DNA from: Sulfurovum sp.
GTDB lineage: Bacteria > Campylobacterota > Campylobacteria > Campylobacterales > Sulfurovaceae
Reading direction: 5' to 3'
NCBI GenBank assembly: GCA_021159425.1
Contig: JAGGRU010000341.1
Location: 1-8,014, forward strand
Length of the DNA: 8,014 nucleotides
The notes beneath the pieces were generated by a model, which was not told the origin of the DNA, did not search any database, and worked only from the letters and a program-made list of their open reading frames with translations. A program made the translations under genes and the position numbers. Shown here in pieces: positions 1 to 7,599 of this stretch; within the stretch, counting starts at the first letter, position 1, and every line of letters begins with the position of its first letter.

Positions 1-231
1 AAATCTTTTGCTCCACAAAAAATAGATGTTGCAAATATTTCTCATTCACTACTTTCCCCTTTTAAAGTGACTATAGAGGCAAAAGGCAGTTTTGGCGTTC
101 TGAAGGGGAATGCAAATTTAAATGAGAGAGATCTTCGTCTTGATTTTTCTGAGACAACAAAAGAGTTGGGTTCCATAAGAACAAATCTTAAAAAAGATGA
201 AAAAGGATTGTATTATGAAACATCTTTTTAA
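1..231 (+). CDS. C-terminal fragment of an unidentified protein upstream of gspC (possibly GspN-like)
   Basis: An open frame runs from the first base of the window to a TAA at 229-231, giving the last 76 residues of a protein that starts upstream. The fragment alternates short hydrophobic and polar stretches, for example SPFKVTIEAKGSFG and later NANLNERDLRLDFSE. This looks like a beta-rich periplasmic repeat rather than an enzyme core. It has no membrane segment or recognisable catalytic motif. The gene overlaps the preferred gspC start by 17 nt, so it very likely belongs to the same T2SS operon. Some T2SS loci carry gspN, whose product is a beta-rich envelope protein, and that identity would fit. 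This is inference from context and general composition; the fragment is too short for a family call. That it is coding is fairly sure; its function is not. Confidence 0.7.
   Translation, partial: KSFAPQKIDVANISHSLLSPFKVTIEAKGSFGVLKGNANLNERDLRLDFSETTKELGSIRTNLKKDEKGLYYETSF
203..207 (+). promoter_or_regulatory. Ribosome binding site that decides the gspC start
   Basis: AAGGA lies 7 nt upstream of the ATG at 215, an ideal spacing. The earlier in-frame ATG at 197 has only an A-rich stretch before it. The later start is therefore preferred, which removes six residues (MKKDCI) from the longest possible GspC. Confidence 0.65.
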
Positions 232-1057
232 GTCAAAATTTTTTAAACAACTTTTTCCAATTTTAATTCTGCTTGTTCTGGTAAAATTTTTATGGTTTGC
301 TGTTGGGTTAATATGGCTTTCTCCTGCAGGCATAGGTCATGATGATGAGGTAAGCAGTAAATCGTTGTATTACAGAGTAAAACTTACACCAAATGAAGCA
401 CCCGCACCAACAAAGAAACTGCCAGCAAAAATTGCAGGCAGCATAAAAGATATTACGCTTTTGGCTATTTATAATTCGGAAGATACAACTGTAATTACAG
501 TGGAATATAAGAGAAAAACAAAAGTCCTTGGAAGAGGTGATGCAATAAACGGTTTTGTACTGGAAGGTGCGGGAAGTAACTTTGCAACCTTTAGCAAAGA
601 TGCAAAAACATATAGAGTAAATTTAGTCAAGAGTAAAAGAAGTACTGGGTCCAGCTCCAGTATTAAATCTTCTTCAAAAACAGTCTCTTCCTCTTCAAAA
701 GATTCATCAAAAATAGAAGGTGAGATTACGGATGCCGGTGACCACAAAATTATAGATAAATCTTTATTTGACCATTATGCGAAAAATATGGACGACATAT
801 ATAAAAATATAGGTATAGCAGAAGTTAAACAGGGTGGGAAGATCAAAGGTTTTCGTATTACTTTTGTACGAAGAGGCAGTCCTTTCGCCAAACTTGGTGT
901 TAAGAGGGGTGATGTGATAAAGTCCATCAACGGACAAGAGATAAACAGCTATAATGCAGCATTTGAAACCTATAAAAATATTCAAAATGTAGAGAACCTG
1001 ACTATGGTGATCAAAAGAGGAAAAGAAGAAATGGAGTTAGAGTATGAGATTAACTAA
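215..1057 (+). CDS. gspC: Type II secretion system protein GspC (inner-membrane clamp, PDZ-containing)
   Basis: GspC links the inner-membrane assembly platform to the secretin GspD and helps recruit substrates. The 280-residue product has the full family layout. A short basic N-terminus (KHLFKSKFFK) precedes one membrane segment at about residues 13-36. Next comes the homology-region (HR) domain at about 67-139, with the typical 'GSIKDITLLAIYN ... VLGRGDAINGFVLE' pattern of a small beta-barrel that binds the GspD N0 domain. A Ser/Lys-rich linker spans about 140-166. A C-terminal PDZ domain at about 195-280 contains 'RGSPFAKLGVKRGDVIKSING', the usual carboxylate-loop and GD-I-ING pattern. PDZ domains are one of two alternatives known at the GspC C-terminus, the other being a coiled coil. 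The start at 215 was chosen for its Shine-Dalgarno site; an ATG at 197 would add six residues. The gene overlaps the upstream frame by 17 nt and gspD by 14 nt. Confidence 0.88.
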   Translation: MKHLFKSKFFKQLFPILILLVLVKFLWFAVGLIWLSPAGIGHDDEVSSKSLYYRVKLTPNEAPAPTKKLPAKIAGSIKDITLLAIYNSEDTTVITVEYKRKTKVLGRGDAINGFVLEGAGSNFATFSKDAKTYRVNLVKSKRSTGSSSSIKSSSKTVSSSSKDSSKIEGEITDAGDHKIIDKSLFDHYAKNMDDIYKNIGIAEVKQGGKIKGFRITFVRRGSPFAKLGVKRGDVIKSINGQEINSYNAAFETYKNIQNVENLTMVIKRGKEEMELEYEIN

Positions 1058-3092
1058 AATAGTATTGAGTATATTGCTTGTGATATCAACATTTTCACAG
1101 GCTCAAGAAGAGACTGTAGATGTGAATTTTAGAGATCTAAACGTGAAAGATTTTATAGAAATGGTTTCCAAGATCACACATAAAAATATTTTGATAGATG
1201 TAGATCTTAAAGGGAAAATAAACTTTGTTTCACAAGAGCCGATTAAAAAGTCTTCACTTATTCCTCTGGCAAACTCTATTTTAGGAAGCAAAGGGTATAC
1301 CATTATTGATCAGGGTGATTTTTACAAAGTAGTAAAAGCTGCTACTGCGGCAGGAGAAGGACTGGATGTCAGTTCAACTGTTGATGGTGACACAATGAAA
1401 ACGGTAATGTTCCCGCTTAAAAACTCAAATGCAGCAGTGATAAGAGCAAAGATCAAACCACTGTTGCATAAAAATGCAAAAGTGATCTCATTTAAAGAGA
1501 ACAATGTTTTAGCCATTACTGCAACACCAAGAACGTTACGTTCCATCTCTAAACTTATAAATGCGGTAGAAGAGAGAGGTGTAAAAAGATCAACAGTTGT
1601 AAAACTTAAACATGCATCGGTGAAAGATGTTTTTTCGAATGCACAAAATATGGCTAAAAAGATCTTCCCTCAAACTATTGAAAGTGAAAAGGTAGACATT
1701 TTCAAGGATGAAGCAACCAACTCCGTTATCTTGGTAGGTAAAGCAGAGAATACCCATCGTATGATCCGCTACATCAAACAGTTGGATATGAAAGGTGAAG
1801 AGCAGACACAAAAGATGTATGTTATCCGTCTTAAGAACTCCAATGTTGAAGAGATGGAAAAGATCATGAGTAAACTTGTATCTCAAATGAACAATGTTGC
1901 CATAAAACAGCCTAAAAAAGGTGGAAAACCACCTAGTAAGGCAATGGTCGTTTCAGATATTGAGAGAAATGCACTTATCATTCTTGCAACAGGTGAGCAG
2001 ATAAAAAATATACGTGATACAGTAAGAAAGATCGATATTCCTAAAGTGCAAGTATATGTAAAAGCAAAGATCGTTGAAATTGACAGTAATTTGGCTGAGC
2101 AGGTAGGTTTTAAATATGGTATGGACGGGGGAACGATTACAAGTGCAGGTATTTTCTCTATGGTAGCAAATATGGGAGCATCCTCTATACCGCTCTCTTC
2201 TGAGCTATTGGGTTTTTTAAATCAAGAAACAAGCTATCTGCAAGATGGTGTCATAGTCACAGAAAGTACAAATTCATTTAGCTTTGATGATAGTGTGTTT
2301 GCTCTTGGTGCATCACTTGATCTCTTGCAGAAAAATGGTGCAGCACATCTCTTGTCTGAGCCTTCTATCTTGTGTACAAATAATAAAGAGGCTGAGATAT
2401 ATGTAGGGCAGACAATGTCTATCTTGACCGCAGCACAGCAGTCTACAACAGGTCTTTCAAATGTTGTTAATAATTACTCCAGAGAAGATATTGGGCTTAC
2501 ATTGAAAGTAACACCGAGACTTTCCAGTAATAATCAAGTTACTTTAGAGGTAGAAACAACGATTGAAGATATTGATCCCTCTTCCGAACAACTGGCAGAC
2601 AGACCGACAACAACAAAAAGAACAGTGAAAACGAATGCCATTGTGAAAAATGGAGAAACGATCATTCTGGGTGGATTAATCAAAAGAGTAGGTGGTAAAG
2701 GGGTAACACGAGTACCGATTTTGGGAGACATTCCTATTCTGGGAGACTTACTGTTCACGCATACTTCAGATATTGAACGGGAACAAAATGTTGTTATTTA
2801 TCTTACTCCTTACATTGTTAGAAAAAGTGCTGACTTGCAAAAGTTAAAAAGAATGTTGGCTGAGCTTGAAGAAGTGCAGGGAAGGTATAACAGCCTTTTT
2901 GAGAAAGCACTCGAAGAAAAAAAATCAAATTCATTTTTCTCGGGTACTTCTAGTCCATCAACAAGAAACCCCCTTTTTAGCAGTGTGGAATCAAATGTAG
3001 AAGAAGTACCGTTACCTTCATCTCAATCTAATAGATCATCGCAAGGAAGAACTAGTAATCTTGATTTGCTTGATCCCGTGGAGGAATTCTAG
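1044..3092 (+). CDS. gspD: Type II secretion system secretin GspD
   Basis: GspD forms the multimeric outer-membrane channel of the T2SS. The 682-residue product begins with a Sec signal peptide (basic MRLTK, hydrophobic core, likely cleavage after SQA at residue 20). It has no lipobox. The periplasmic domains follow in family order: N0 at about 25-98, then N1 (about 118-180), N2 (about 183-250) and N3 (about 255-335). N3 contains a Lys/Gly/Pro-rich insertion (KQPKKGGKPPSK, 288-299). The secretin domain spans about 336-595 and ends in the hallmark 'VPILGDIPILGDLLF' at 557-571 and 'NVVIYLTPYIV'. A charged helix follows, then a Ser/Asn/Pro-rich tail (about 627-682) with no obvious pilotin-binding S-domain. 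GGAG at 1033-1036 sits 7 nt before the ATG. The start lies within the end of gspC (14-nt overlap), and gspE starts 2 nt after the stop. The flanking gspC and gspE favour a T2SS secretin over PilQ. Confidence 0.95.
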   Translation: MRLTKIVLSILLVISTFSQAQEETVDVNFRDLNVKDFIEMVSKITHKNILIDVDLKGKINFVSQEPIKKSSLIPLANSILGSKGYTIIDQGDFYKVVKAATAAGEGLDVSSTVDGDTMKTVMFPLKNSNAAVIRAKIKPLLHKNAKVISFKENNVLAITATPRTLRSISKLINAVEERGVKRSTVVKLKHASVKDVFSNAQNMAKKIFPQTIESEKVDIFKDEATNSVILVGKAENTHRMIRYIKQLDMKGEEQTQKMYVIRLKNSNVEEMEKIMSKLVSQMNNVAIKQPKKGGKPPSKAMVVSDIERNALIILATGEQIKNIRDTVRKIDIPKVQVYVKAKIVEIDSNLAEQVGFKYGMDGGTITSAGIFSMVANMGASSIPLSSELLGFLNQETSYLQDGVIVTESTNSFSFDDSVFALGASLDLLQKNGAAHLLSEPSILCTNNKEAEIYVGQTMSILTAAQQSTTGLSNVVNNYSREDIGLTLKVTPRLSSNNQVTLEVETTIEDIDPSSEQLADRPTTTKRTVKTNAIVKNGETIILGGLIKRVGGKGVTRVPILGDIPILGDLLFTHTSDIEREQNVVIYLTPYIVRKSADLQKLKRMLAELEEVQGRYNSLFEKALEEKKSNSFFSGTSSPSTRNPLFSSVESNVEEVPLPSSQSNRSSQGRTSNLDLLDPVEEF

Positions 3093-3094
3093 CA

Positions 3095-4606
3095 ATGCGC
3101 TTTCCTCACCTACAAGATGTTAATCTCGAACCTTTATGGGAAGAAGAGATAAATCATAAACTTGCTTTGAAACATGATCTTCTTTTCTCTATGATCAATG
3201 GTGAGAAAACTACAGTTGTAGAACAAAACAGTTTGGGTAATTCATTAAACTATCTCTCAAAACTTGATTTAAATTACCCTATTACACTTTTAGATGTTGA
3301 AAGTTTTGAAAGACTTAAAAATAAGTTTTTAGAAATTCAGACAGGTTCTGATTTTGAAGATATGTCAACCACTTCAGAAGAGTTAATAGAAGCAGAGGCC
3401 GACCTTCTTGATTTTATTCGAAATTCTCAGGATCTTTTGTCGAGTGAAGAGTCGGCTCCTATTATTAAACTGGTGAATTCTCTGTTTTTTCAGGCACTTA
3501 AAAAAGGTGCATCCGATATACACATAGAGAGTGGGGAGAGAAAAGGTGAAGTTCGACTTCGTGTAGACGGGGCACTTAAAAAACATTTGGATCTGGAAAG
3601 AAGTATTACCGGACTTGTGATCAACCGTATTAAAGTCATATCAAACCTGGATATTTCTGAAAAGAGATTGCCTCAAGACGGGCGTACGCAGATCAGTATT
3701 TCCGGAAAGACACTTGATGTAAGGGTTTCTGTTTTGCCAACATACCATGGTGAGAGAGTGGTCATGAGAATTTTGGCACAAAGTGAACATATTCCGACGT
3801 TAGAGTCATTAGGTTTTCAGGAGAATGTGACAAAAAACCTCTATAAACTCTTAAATCATGCTCATGGGATGATACTGGTTACCGGTCCGACAGGTTCAGG
3901 TAAGTCAACAACTTTACATGCCTGTATACAGCACATAGCAACACCAGATAAAAATATTATCACTGTAGAAGATCCGGTAGAATACAATGCTAGCAATATC
4001 TCTCAAATACAAGTAAATACAAAAGTAGGATTGACCTTTGCTGCAGGTTTACGTTCCATCCTGAGACAAGACCCTGATATTATCATGGTTGGGGAAATTC
4101 GTGATTCGGAGACAGCGGATATTGCTCTTCGTTCTGCATTGACAGGTCACTTAGTTCTTTCTACTTTGCATACGAATGATTCTACCTCTTCACTAAGTCG
4201 TCTTATGGATATGGGCATAGAGAATTTTCTTATATCGGCAACTTTATTGGGGGTATTGGCACAAAGACTTACACGAAAACTTTGCGAGCATTGCAAAGAA
4301 GAAACAAAACTTTCTCCTGCAATAGCACAAGAGATAGCTGTGCCGGAAGAGAAAGTATATTTCTCTTCCGTAGGCTGTACAGTCTGTGATTTTACAGGCT
4401 ATAAAGGAAGACAGGCCATAGGTGAACTTTTCATTATAGATGATGAAGTTAAAATGATGATGAAAGATGGCTTCAATGATCATCAGGTAAGAGAAGCGAT
4501 GAAAAAAAGAGGCATGGTAACCATCGCTGATAAGCTTAAAGATATGATGCTCTCAGGTGAAACAAGCTACGAAGAAGCTGTACGTGTTGGACTCATGGAT
4601 GGCTGA
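3095..4606 (+). CDS. gspE: Type II secretion system assembly ATPase GspE
   Basis: GspE is the cytoplasmic hexameric ATPase that powers pseudopilus assembly through GspL/GspF. The 503-residue product has a divergent N-terminal domain (about 1-100) and an N2 domain (about 115-235) with 'SDIHIE', 'RLPQDGR' and 'HGERVVMRIL'. The motor domain contains Walker A GPTGSGKS (264-271, K270), the Asp box ITVEDPVEY (289-297), Walker B 'PDIIMVGE' with catalytic E334, and the His box 'STLHTND' with H359. The zinc-binding tetracysteine motif is intact: C397/C400 and C428/C431 (CEHC ... CTVC). The length is normal for the family. The Shine-Dalgarno site GGAGGAA (3080-3086) is 8 nt before the ATG, the strongest in the operon. 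It lies inside the last codons of gspD. The stop overlaps the next start as TGATG. PilB is the main alternative, but the adjacent gspC and gspD support GspE. Confidence 0.95.
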   Translation: MRFPHLQDVNLEPLWEEEINHKLALKHDLLFSMINGEKTTVVEQNSLGNSLNYLSKLDLNYPITLLDVESFERLKNKFLEIQTGSDFEDMSTTSEELIEAEADLLDFIRNSQDLLSSEESAPIIKLVNSLFFQALKKGASDIHIESGERKGEVRLRVDGALKKHLDLERSITGLVINRIKVISNLDISEKRLPQDGRTQISISGKTLDVRVSVLPTYHGERVVMRILAQSEHIPTLESLGFQENVTKNLYKLLNHAHGMILVTGPTGSGKSTTLHACIQHIATPDKNIITVEDPVEYNASNISQIQVNTKVGLTFAAGLRSILRQDPDIIMVGEIRDSETADIALRSALTGHLVLSTLHTNDSTSSLSRLMDMGIENFLISATLLGVLAQRLTRKLCEHCKEETKLSPAIAQEIAVPEEKVYFSSVGCTVCDFTGYKGRQAIGELFIIDDEVKMMMKDGFNDHQVREAMKKRGMVTIADKLKDMMLSGETSYEEAVRVGLMDG

Positions 4607-5211
4607 TGCTTAAGCGTTCGGCATTTACCCTTGTAGAGGTTTTGATCTCCATTGCCCTGCTTGGCATTATACTCCCTGCACTTTATCAAAGTGTAGACTT
4701 GCTTCGTGATTCCAATTCCCATCTTTTTGAATATTTGGAAAAAGCAAAAAAATCAACTCAGGCAACAGATACACTCTATTTGGATATATTAAGCTCAGAT
4801 GGGAATATAAGTATTCAAAAAGATGAGTATTCAAGAGTTTGCATAGAGCAAACAAAAAACTCTCTTTATGCTTTGTCTGTTGCAAAAGTATGCTGGATTG
4901 TACTGAAAAAAGATAAAATTTTAGTAAGGATAGAAGGTAATAACTATAGACTTCCTTTGGGTTTTGAAGAGAGAGTGGAAGTGAATCCTGTTATGAAAAA
5001 TGTAGAAATATTTGACGTGTATCATGAAAAAGACAAGATATTGGTTTTGCTGCAACAAAAGGCAAAGGAGCCGATAAGTTTTATGATACAGGGTGTTTCC
5101 AGACCGGTAAAAAAGAAAAAGAAGTCTAAAAAAACCACAAAACAAAAGAAGAAAAATAGAATTCCTCCAAAAGAAACAAACAGTACGAGACCACCTCCCA
5201 TAACATCATAA
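4606..5211 (+). CDS. Type II secretion minor pseudopilin-like protein with lysine-rich tail
   Basis: The 201-residue product begins with a class III (prepilin) signal: a short basic leader MLKRSA, then FTLVEVLISIALLGIILPAL. This matches the type IV prepilin cleavage/N-methylation motif with the conserved Glu at mature position 5 (E11 of the precursor). The residue before the cut is Ala instead of the canonical Gly. From memory, Ala is common there in Campylobacterota pseudopilins. The rest of the domain (about 35-165) is mixed alpha/beta, with two cysteines (C79, C96) that could form a periplasmic disulfide. From residue 166 the protein ends in a very basic tail, with 12 Lys between 169 and 189, followed by a Pro/Thr-rich end. 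The ATG overlaps the gspE stop by 1 nt and has only a weak Shine-Dalgarno, so coupling is likely. A minor subunit (GspI/J/K type) is more likely than major GspG, because GspG is usually shorter and lacks such a tail. The exact letter cannot be assigned. Confidence 0.82.
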   Translation: MLKRSAFTLVEVLISIALLGIILPALYQSVDLLRDSNSHLFEYLEKAKKSTQATDTLYLDILSSDGNISIQKDEYSRVCIEQTKNSLYALSVAKVCWIVLKKDKILVRIEGNNYRLPLGFEERVEVNPVMKNVEIFDVYHEKDKILVLLQQKAKEPISFMIQGVSRPVKKKKKSKKTTKQKKKNRIPPKETNSTRPPPITS

Positions 5212-5231
5212 GCCTTCTTATTTCTAAATTT

Positions 5232-5240
5232 TGTTACAAT
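5232..5240 (+). promoter_or_regulatory. Putative extended -10 promoter for the HerA-like ATPase gene
   Basis: TG-T-TACAAT fits the extended -10 pattern TGnTAnAAT, with one mismatch to TATAAT. It lies in the 57-nt gap between the pseudopilin gene and the ATPase gene. No convincing -35 hexamer lies 17 nt upstream, but the region around 5217-5232 is T-rich, as is usual for vegetative promoters in Campylobacterota. Transcription would start near 5247, giving a leader of about 20 nt that includes the AAGGAG at 5258-5263. This suggests the ATPase gene can be transcribed separately from the secretion operon. Confidence 0.55.
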
Positions 5241-5268
5241 AATCTTCATAAGAGAATAAGGAGTATAA

Positions 5269-7599
5269 ATGTCGGAAATTTATGAAAAATTAGGGCTGTT
5301 CTATCTGGGTAAAGATGTAGATAAAACAACTATGGAAGCAACTGAAGCACTCACACTTCTTAAAAATAAAAACTTCACAACACATGCAGCTATTATTGGT
5401 ATGACAGGTTCCGGTAAGACTGGGCTTGGTGTAAGCATCATAGAAGAAGCAGCCATAGACAATATTCCTTCTATCATCATAGACCCTAAAGGAGATATGG
5501 GTGACCTTTGTCTTGCAGACGCCACTTTTTCTGCCAAAAATTTCGAAGCATGGGTGGCAGATGAGGCAAGAGCAAAAGAGACCGATGCAAATGAATATGC
5601 TCTAAAAATCTCTACTATGTGGAAAGAGGGTATTGAAAGTTGGGGACAAAGTTCTGAGCGTGTAGAAAAGTTTCAGAATGTCAAAAAAACCATCTATACA
5701 CCAGGGAGCTCTGCTGGAGTAGCCATTAATATCATGTCTTCATTGGAAGCACCACCTGCTGAAATCATGGAAGACAGTGATACCTTCAGTGCATACCTTA
5801 AAAGCACAACAGTCTCACTGCTCTCTTTTGTTGGTATTGTTGCCGACCCTTTAGATTCAAAAGAGTATATCCTGCTTGCCCAAATACTTACAAAAGGCTG
5901 GTTGGCAGATGAAGATATGAGTATTGAAAGTATTATCGGAAAGGTCATAAACCCATCATTTAAAAAGATAGGGGTTCTTTCTTTAGATGACTTCTACCCT
6001 CAGGATGCACGTTTTAAGTTGGCTACAAAGTTTAACTCTCTTATTGCCTCTCCGAGTTTTTCACTTTGGCTAAAAGGTGATAATTTAGATATACAAAAAC
6101 TTCTTTATGATGAAAATGGAAAAGCCAAAATAGCCATTTTCTCCATTGCCCATCTTAACGATGATGAACGTATGTTCTTTGTTACCCTTCTTTTAAATAA
6201 ATACATTGCCTGGATGCGAAGACAAAGTGGGACATCTGCTCTCAAAACGCTGCTTTATATGGATGAGATATTTGGTTTCTTTCCTCCTACGAAAAACCCA
6301 CCCAGCAAAGAGCCAATGCTACTGCTTTTAAAGCAGGCACGTGCTTTTGGTGTGGGAGTAGTGCTAAGTACACAAAACCCTGTAGATCTTGATTATAAAG
6401 GATTGTCAAATATTGGTACATGGTTCATCGGGCGACTTCAAACCACACAGGACATAGACCGGGTCATAGATGGTCTTGGAGGACAGATAGGATCCAGTTT
6501 TGATAAAAAAGAGATCAAGAGACTTTTGGCAAACTTGCAAAAACGAACCTTCTTCCTCAAATCTGCACACCTGGATGATATAAGACTGTTCAGTACAAGA
6601 TGGGTTATGTCTTATTTGAAAGGACCATTGAAGAGGGATGAGATCGCTACCTTAATGAAAGAGCAGAAAGAGGCACAAAGTATAGAAGTTGAAACAGTGG
6701 ATACTTTGCTAAACAAAAATAAAGATCTTGCAGCTTATCAAAATATTGACTCTTCCATCCTTCAATATTTTGAACCTGATGCCTCAGCCAAAAACAGTTT
6801 CTCTTCTACCCTTATGGCAAAAGCAAAAGTGAATTTCTATAATCAACGAAGAGGTATAGATGAAGAAAGAGAGTTGATCCTGACATTAGAATTGGATAGC
6901 AGACAGCAAAATATCAGATGGGATGATGCCAGAGAAGAGTCAATTGATTTTGAAAAATTTCCACACACTCCACCGAGTAAAGCAAAATTCCAGTCCCTGC
7001 CGGATGTGCTCATGAAAGACAAAGGTCTGAAGAATGTCACAAGAGAATTGAAAGAGTATCTGTATCAGGAAAAATTTTTGGAACTGTTGCGTTGCACATC
7101 ACCAAAACTGGAATCAAAAGTAGATGAGTCTCGTTCAGATTTCTTAGTGCGACTGCAAGATATTTTAAGTGATAAAAAAGAGATCGAGATAGAAAAATTA
7201 CAAATACGTTATGGTAAAAAGGAGAAAGTGCTTACGGGCAGACTTTCTCGTGCAAAAGAACGTGTAGAGAAAGAGTCTTCTGACTCAACAGGTTCTATGA
7301 TAGAAGCAGGGATTGCAGTGATAGGTGCTCTTTTTGGACGTGCAACACCTACTAAAATAGGACGAGCATTCAGAAAAAGCAGTAATATACTTAAAGAACG
7401 TGGAGATATGTCCAGGGCGGAAGAGCGGGTCACTCAAATCAATGAAGAGTTAGAGGCATTGGAATATGAGCTGGAAGATAAAATAGATGCTCTAAATGAA
7501 AAATACAGTGTAGATAATTGTGAAATAGGGACTTTTGTAATTAAACCACGCAGAACAGATATAGATGTAGAGAGCTGTGCACTTGTTTGGAGAGTGTAA
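5269..7599 (+). CDS. HerA/FtsK-superfamily ATP-binding protein of unknown function
   Basis: The 776-residue product is a P-loop ATPase of the HerA/FtsK type. It has Walker A GMTGSGKT (44-51, K50), the strand motif 'IIIDPKGDMGDL' (69-80), Walker B 'TLLYMDEI' with D332/E333, and a sensor motif 'VVLSTQNP' (364-371). 'IGTWFIGRLQ' follows, where R389 is a candidate arginine finger. This series is shared by HerA, VirB4 and related DNA or protein translocases. A region of about 200 residues (85-285) with no motif I recognise is inserted between Walker A and Walker B. The C-terminal third is mostly helical: a charged coiled coil (about 635-670), a Gly/Ala-rich hydrophobic stretch (about 672-690), a second coiled coil (about 705-747) and a short beta-like end (VESCALVWRV). 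There is no signal peptide. AAGGAG at 5258-5263 sits 5 nt before the ATG. No NurA-like nuclease or conjugation gene is adjacent. The ATPase fold is sure; the role is unknown. Confidence 0.88.
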   Translation: MSEIYEKLGLFYLGKDVDKTTMEATEALTLLKNKNFTTHAAIIGMTGSGKTGLGVSIIEEAAIDNIPSIIIDPKGDMGDLCLADATFSAKNFEAWVADEARAKETDANEYALKISTMWKEGIESWGQSSERVEKFQNVKKTIYTPGSSAGVAINIMSSLEAPPAEIMEDSDTFSAYLKSTTVSLLSFVGIVADPLDSKEYILLAQILTKGWLADEDMSIESIIGKVINPSFKKIGVLSLDDFYPQDARFKLATKFNSLIASPSFSLWLKGDNLDIQKLLYDENGKAKIAIFSIAHLNDDERMFFVTLLLNKYIAWMRRQSGTSALKTLLYMDEIFGFFPPTKNPPSKEPMLLLLKQARAFGVGVVLSTQNPVDLDYKGLSNIGTWFIGRLQTTQDIDRVIDGLGGQIGSSFDKKEIKRLLANLQKRTFFLKSAHLDDIRLFSTRWVMSYLKGPLKRDEIATLMKEQKEAQSIEVETVDTLLNKNKDLAAYQNIDSSILQYFEPDASAKNSFSSTLMAKAKVNFYNQRRGIDEERELILTLELDSRQQNIRWDDAREESIDFEKFPHTPPSKAKFQSLPDVLMKDKGLKNVTRELKEYLYQEKFLELLRCTSPKLESKVDESRSDFLVRLQDILSDKKEIEIEKLQIRYGKKEKVLTGRLSRAKERVEKESSDSTGSMIEAGIAVIGALFGRATPTKIGRAFRKSSNILKERGDMSRAEERVTQINEELEALEYELEDKIDALNEKYSVDNCEIGTFVIKPRRTDIDVESCALVWRV

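Noticed and set aside
197..214. Earlier ATG giving a GspC six residues longer
   Set aside because: No good Shine-Dalgarno precedes it, whereas AAGGA is ideally placed for the ATG at 215. The extra residues add nothing to the membrane anchor.
469..747. Minus-strand open frame of 92 residues opposite gspC
   Set aside because: It lies opposite the conserved HR domain and the Ser-rich linker. The Glu/Leu-rich translation is the mirror of Ser/Lys codons, and no start signal supports it.
5208..5221. Short inverted repeat ATAAG-CCTT-CTTAT after the pseudopilin gene, considered as a terminator
   Set aside because: The stem is only 5 bp and AT-rich, with no clean T tract after it, so it is too weak to call a terminator.
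5022..5249. Minus-strand open frame of 75 residues, rich in Phe
   Set aside because: It is the antisense image of the lysine-rich tail (AAA/AAG read as TTT/CTT). It has no ribosome binding site and looks like a composition artefact.
5269..7599. Conjugation (VirB4/TraD-type) coupling ATPase
   Set aside because: No relaxase, mating-pair genes or transfer origin are visible, and there is no N-terminal membrane anchor. A general HerA-like label is as far as the sequence goes.
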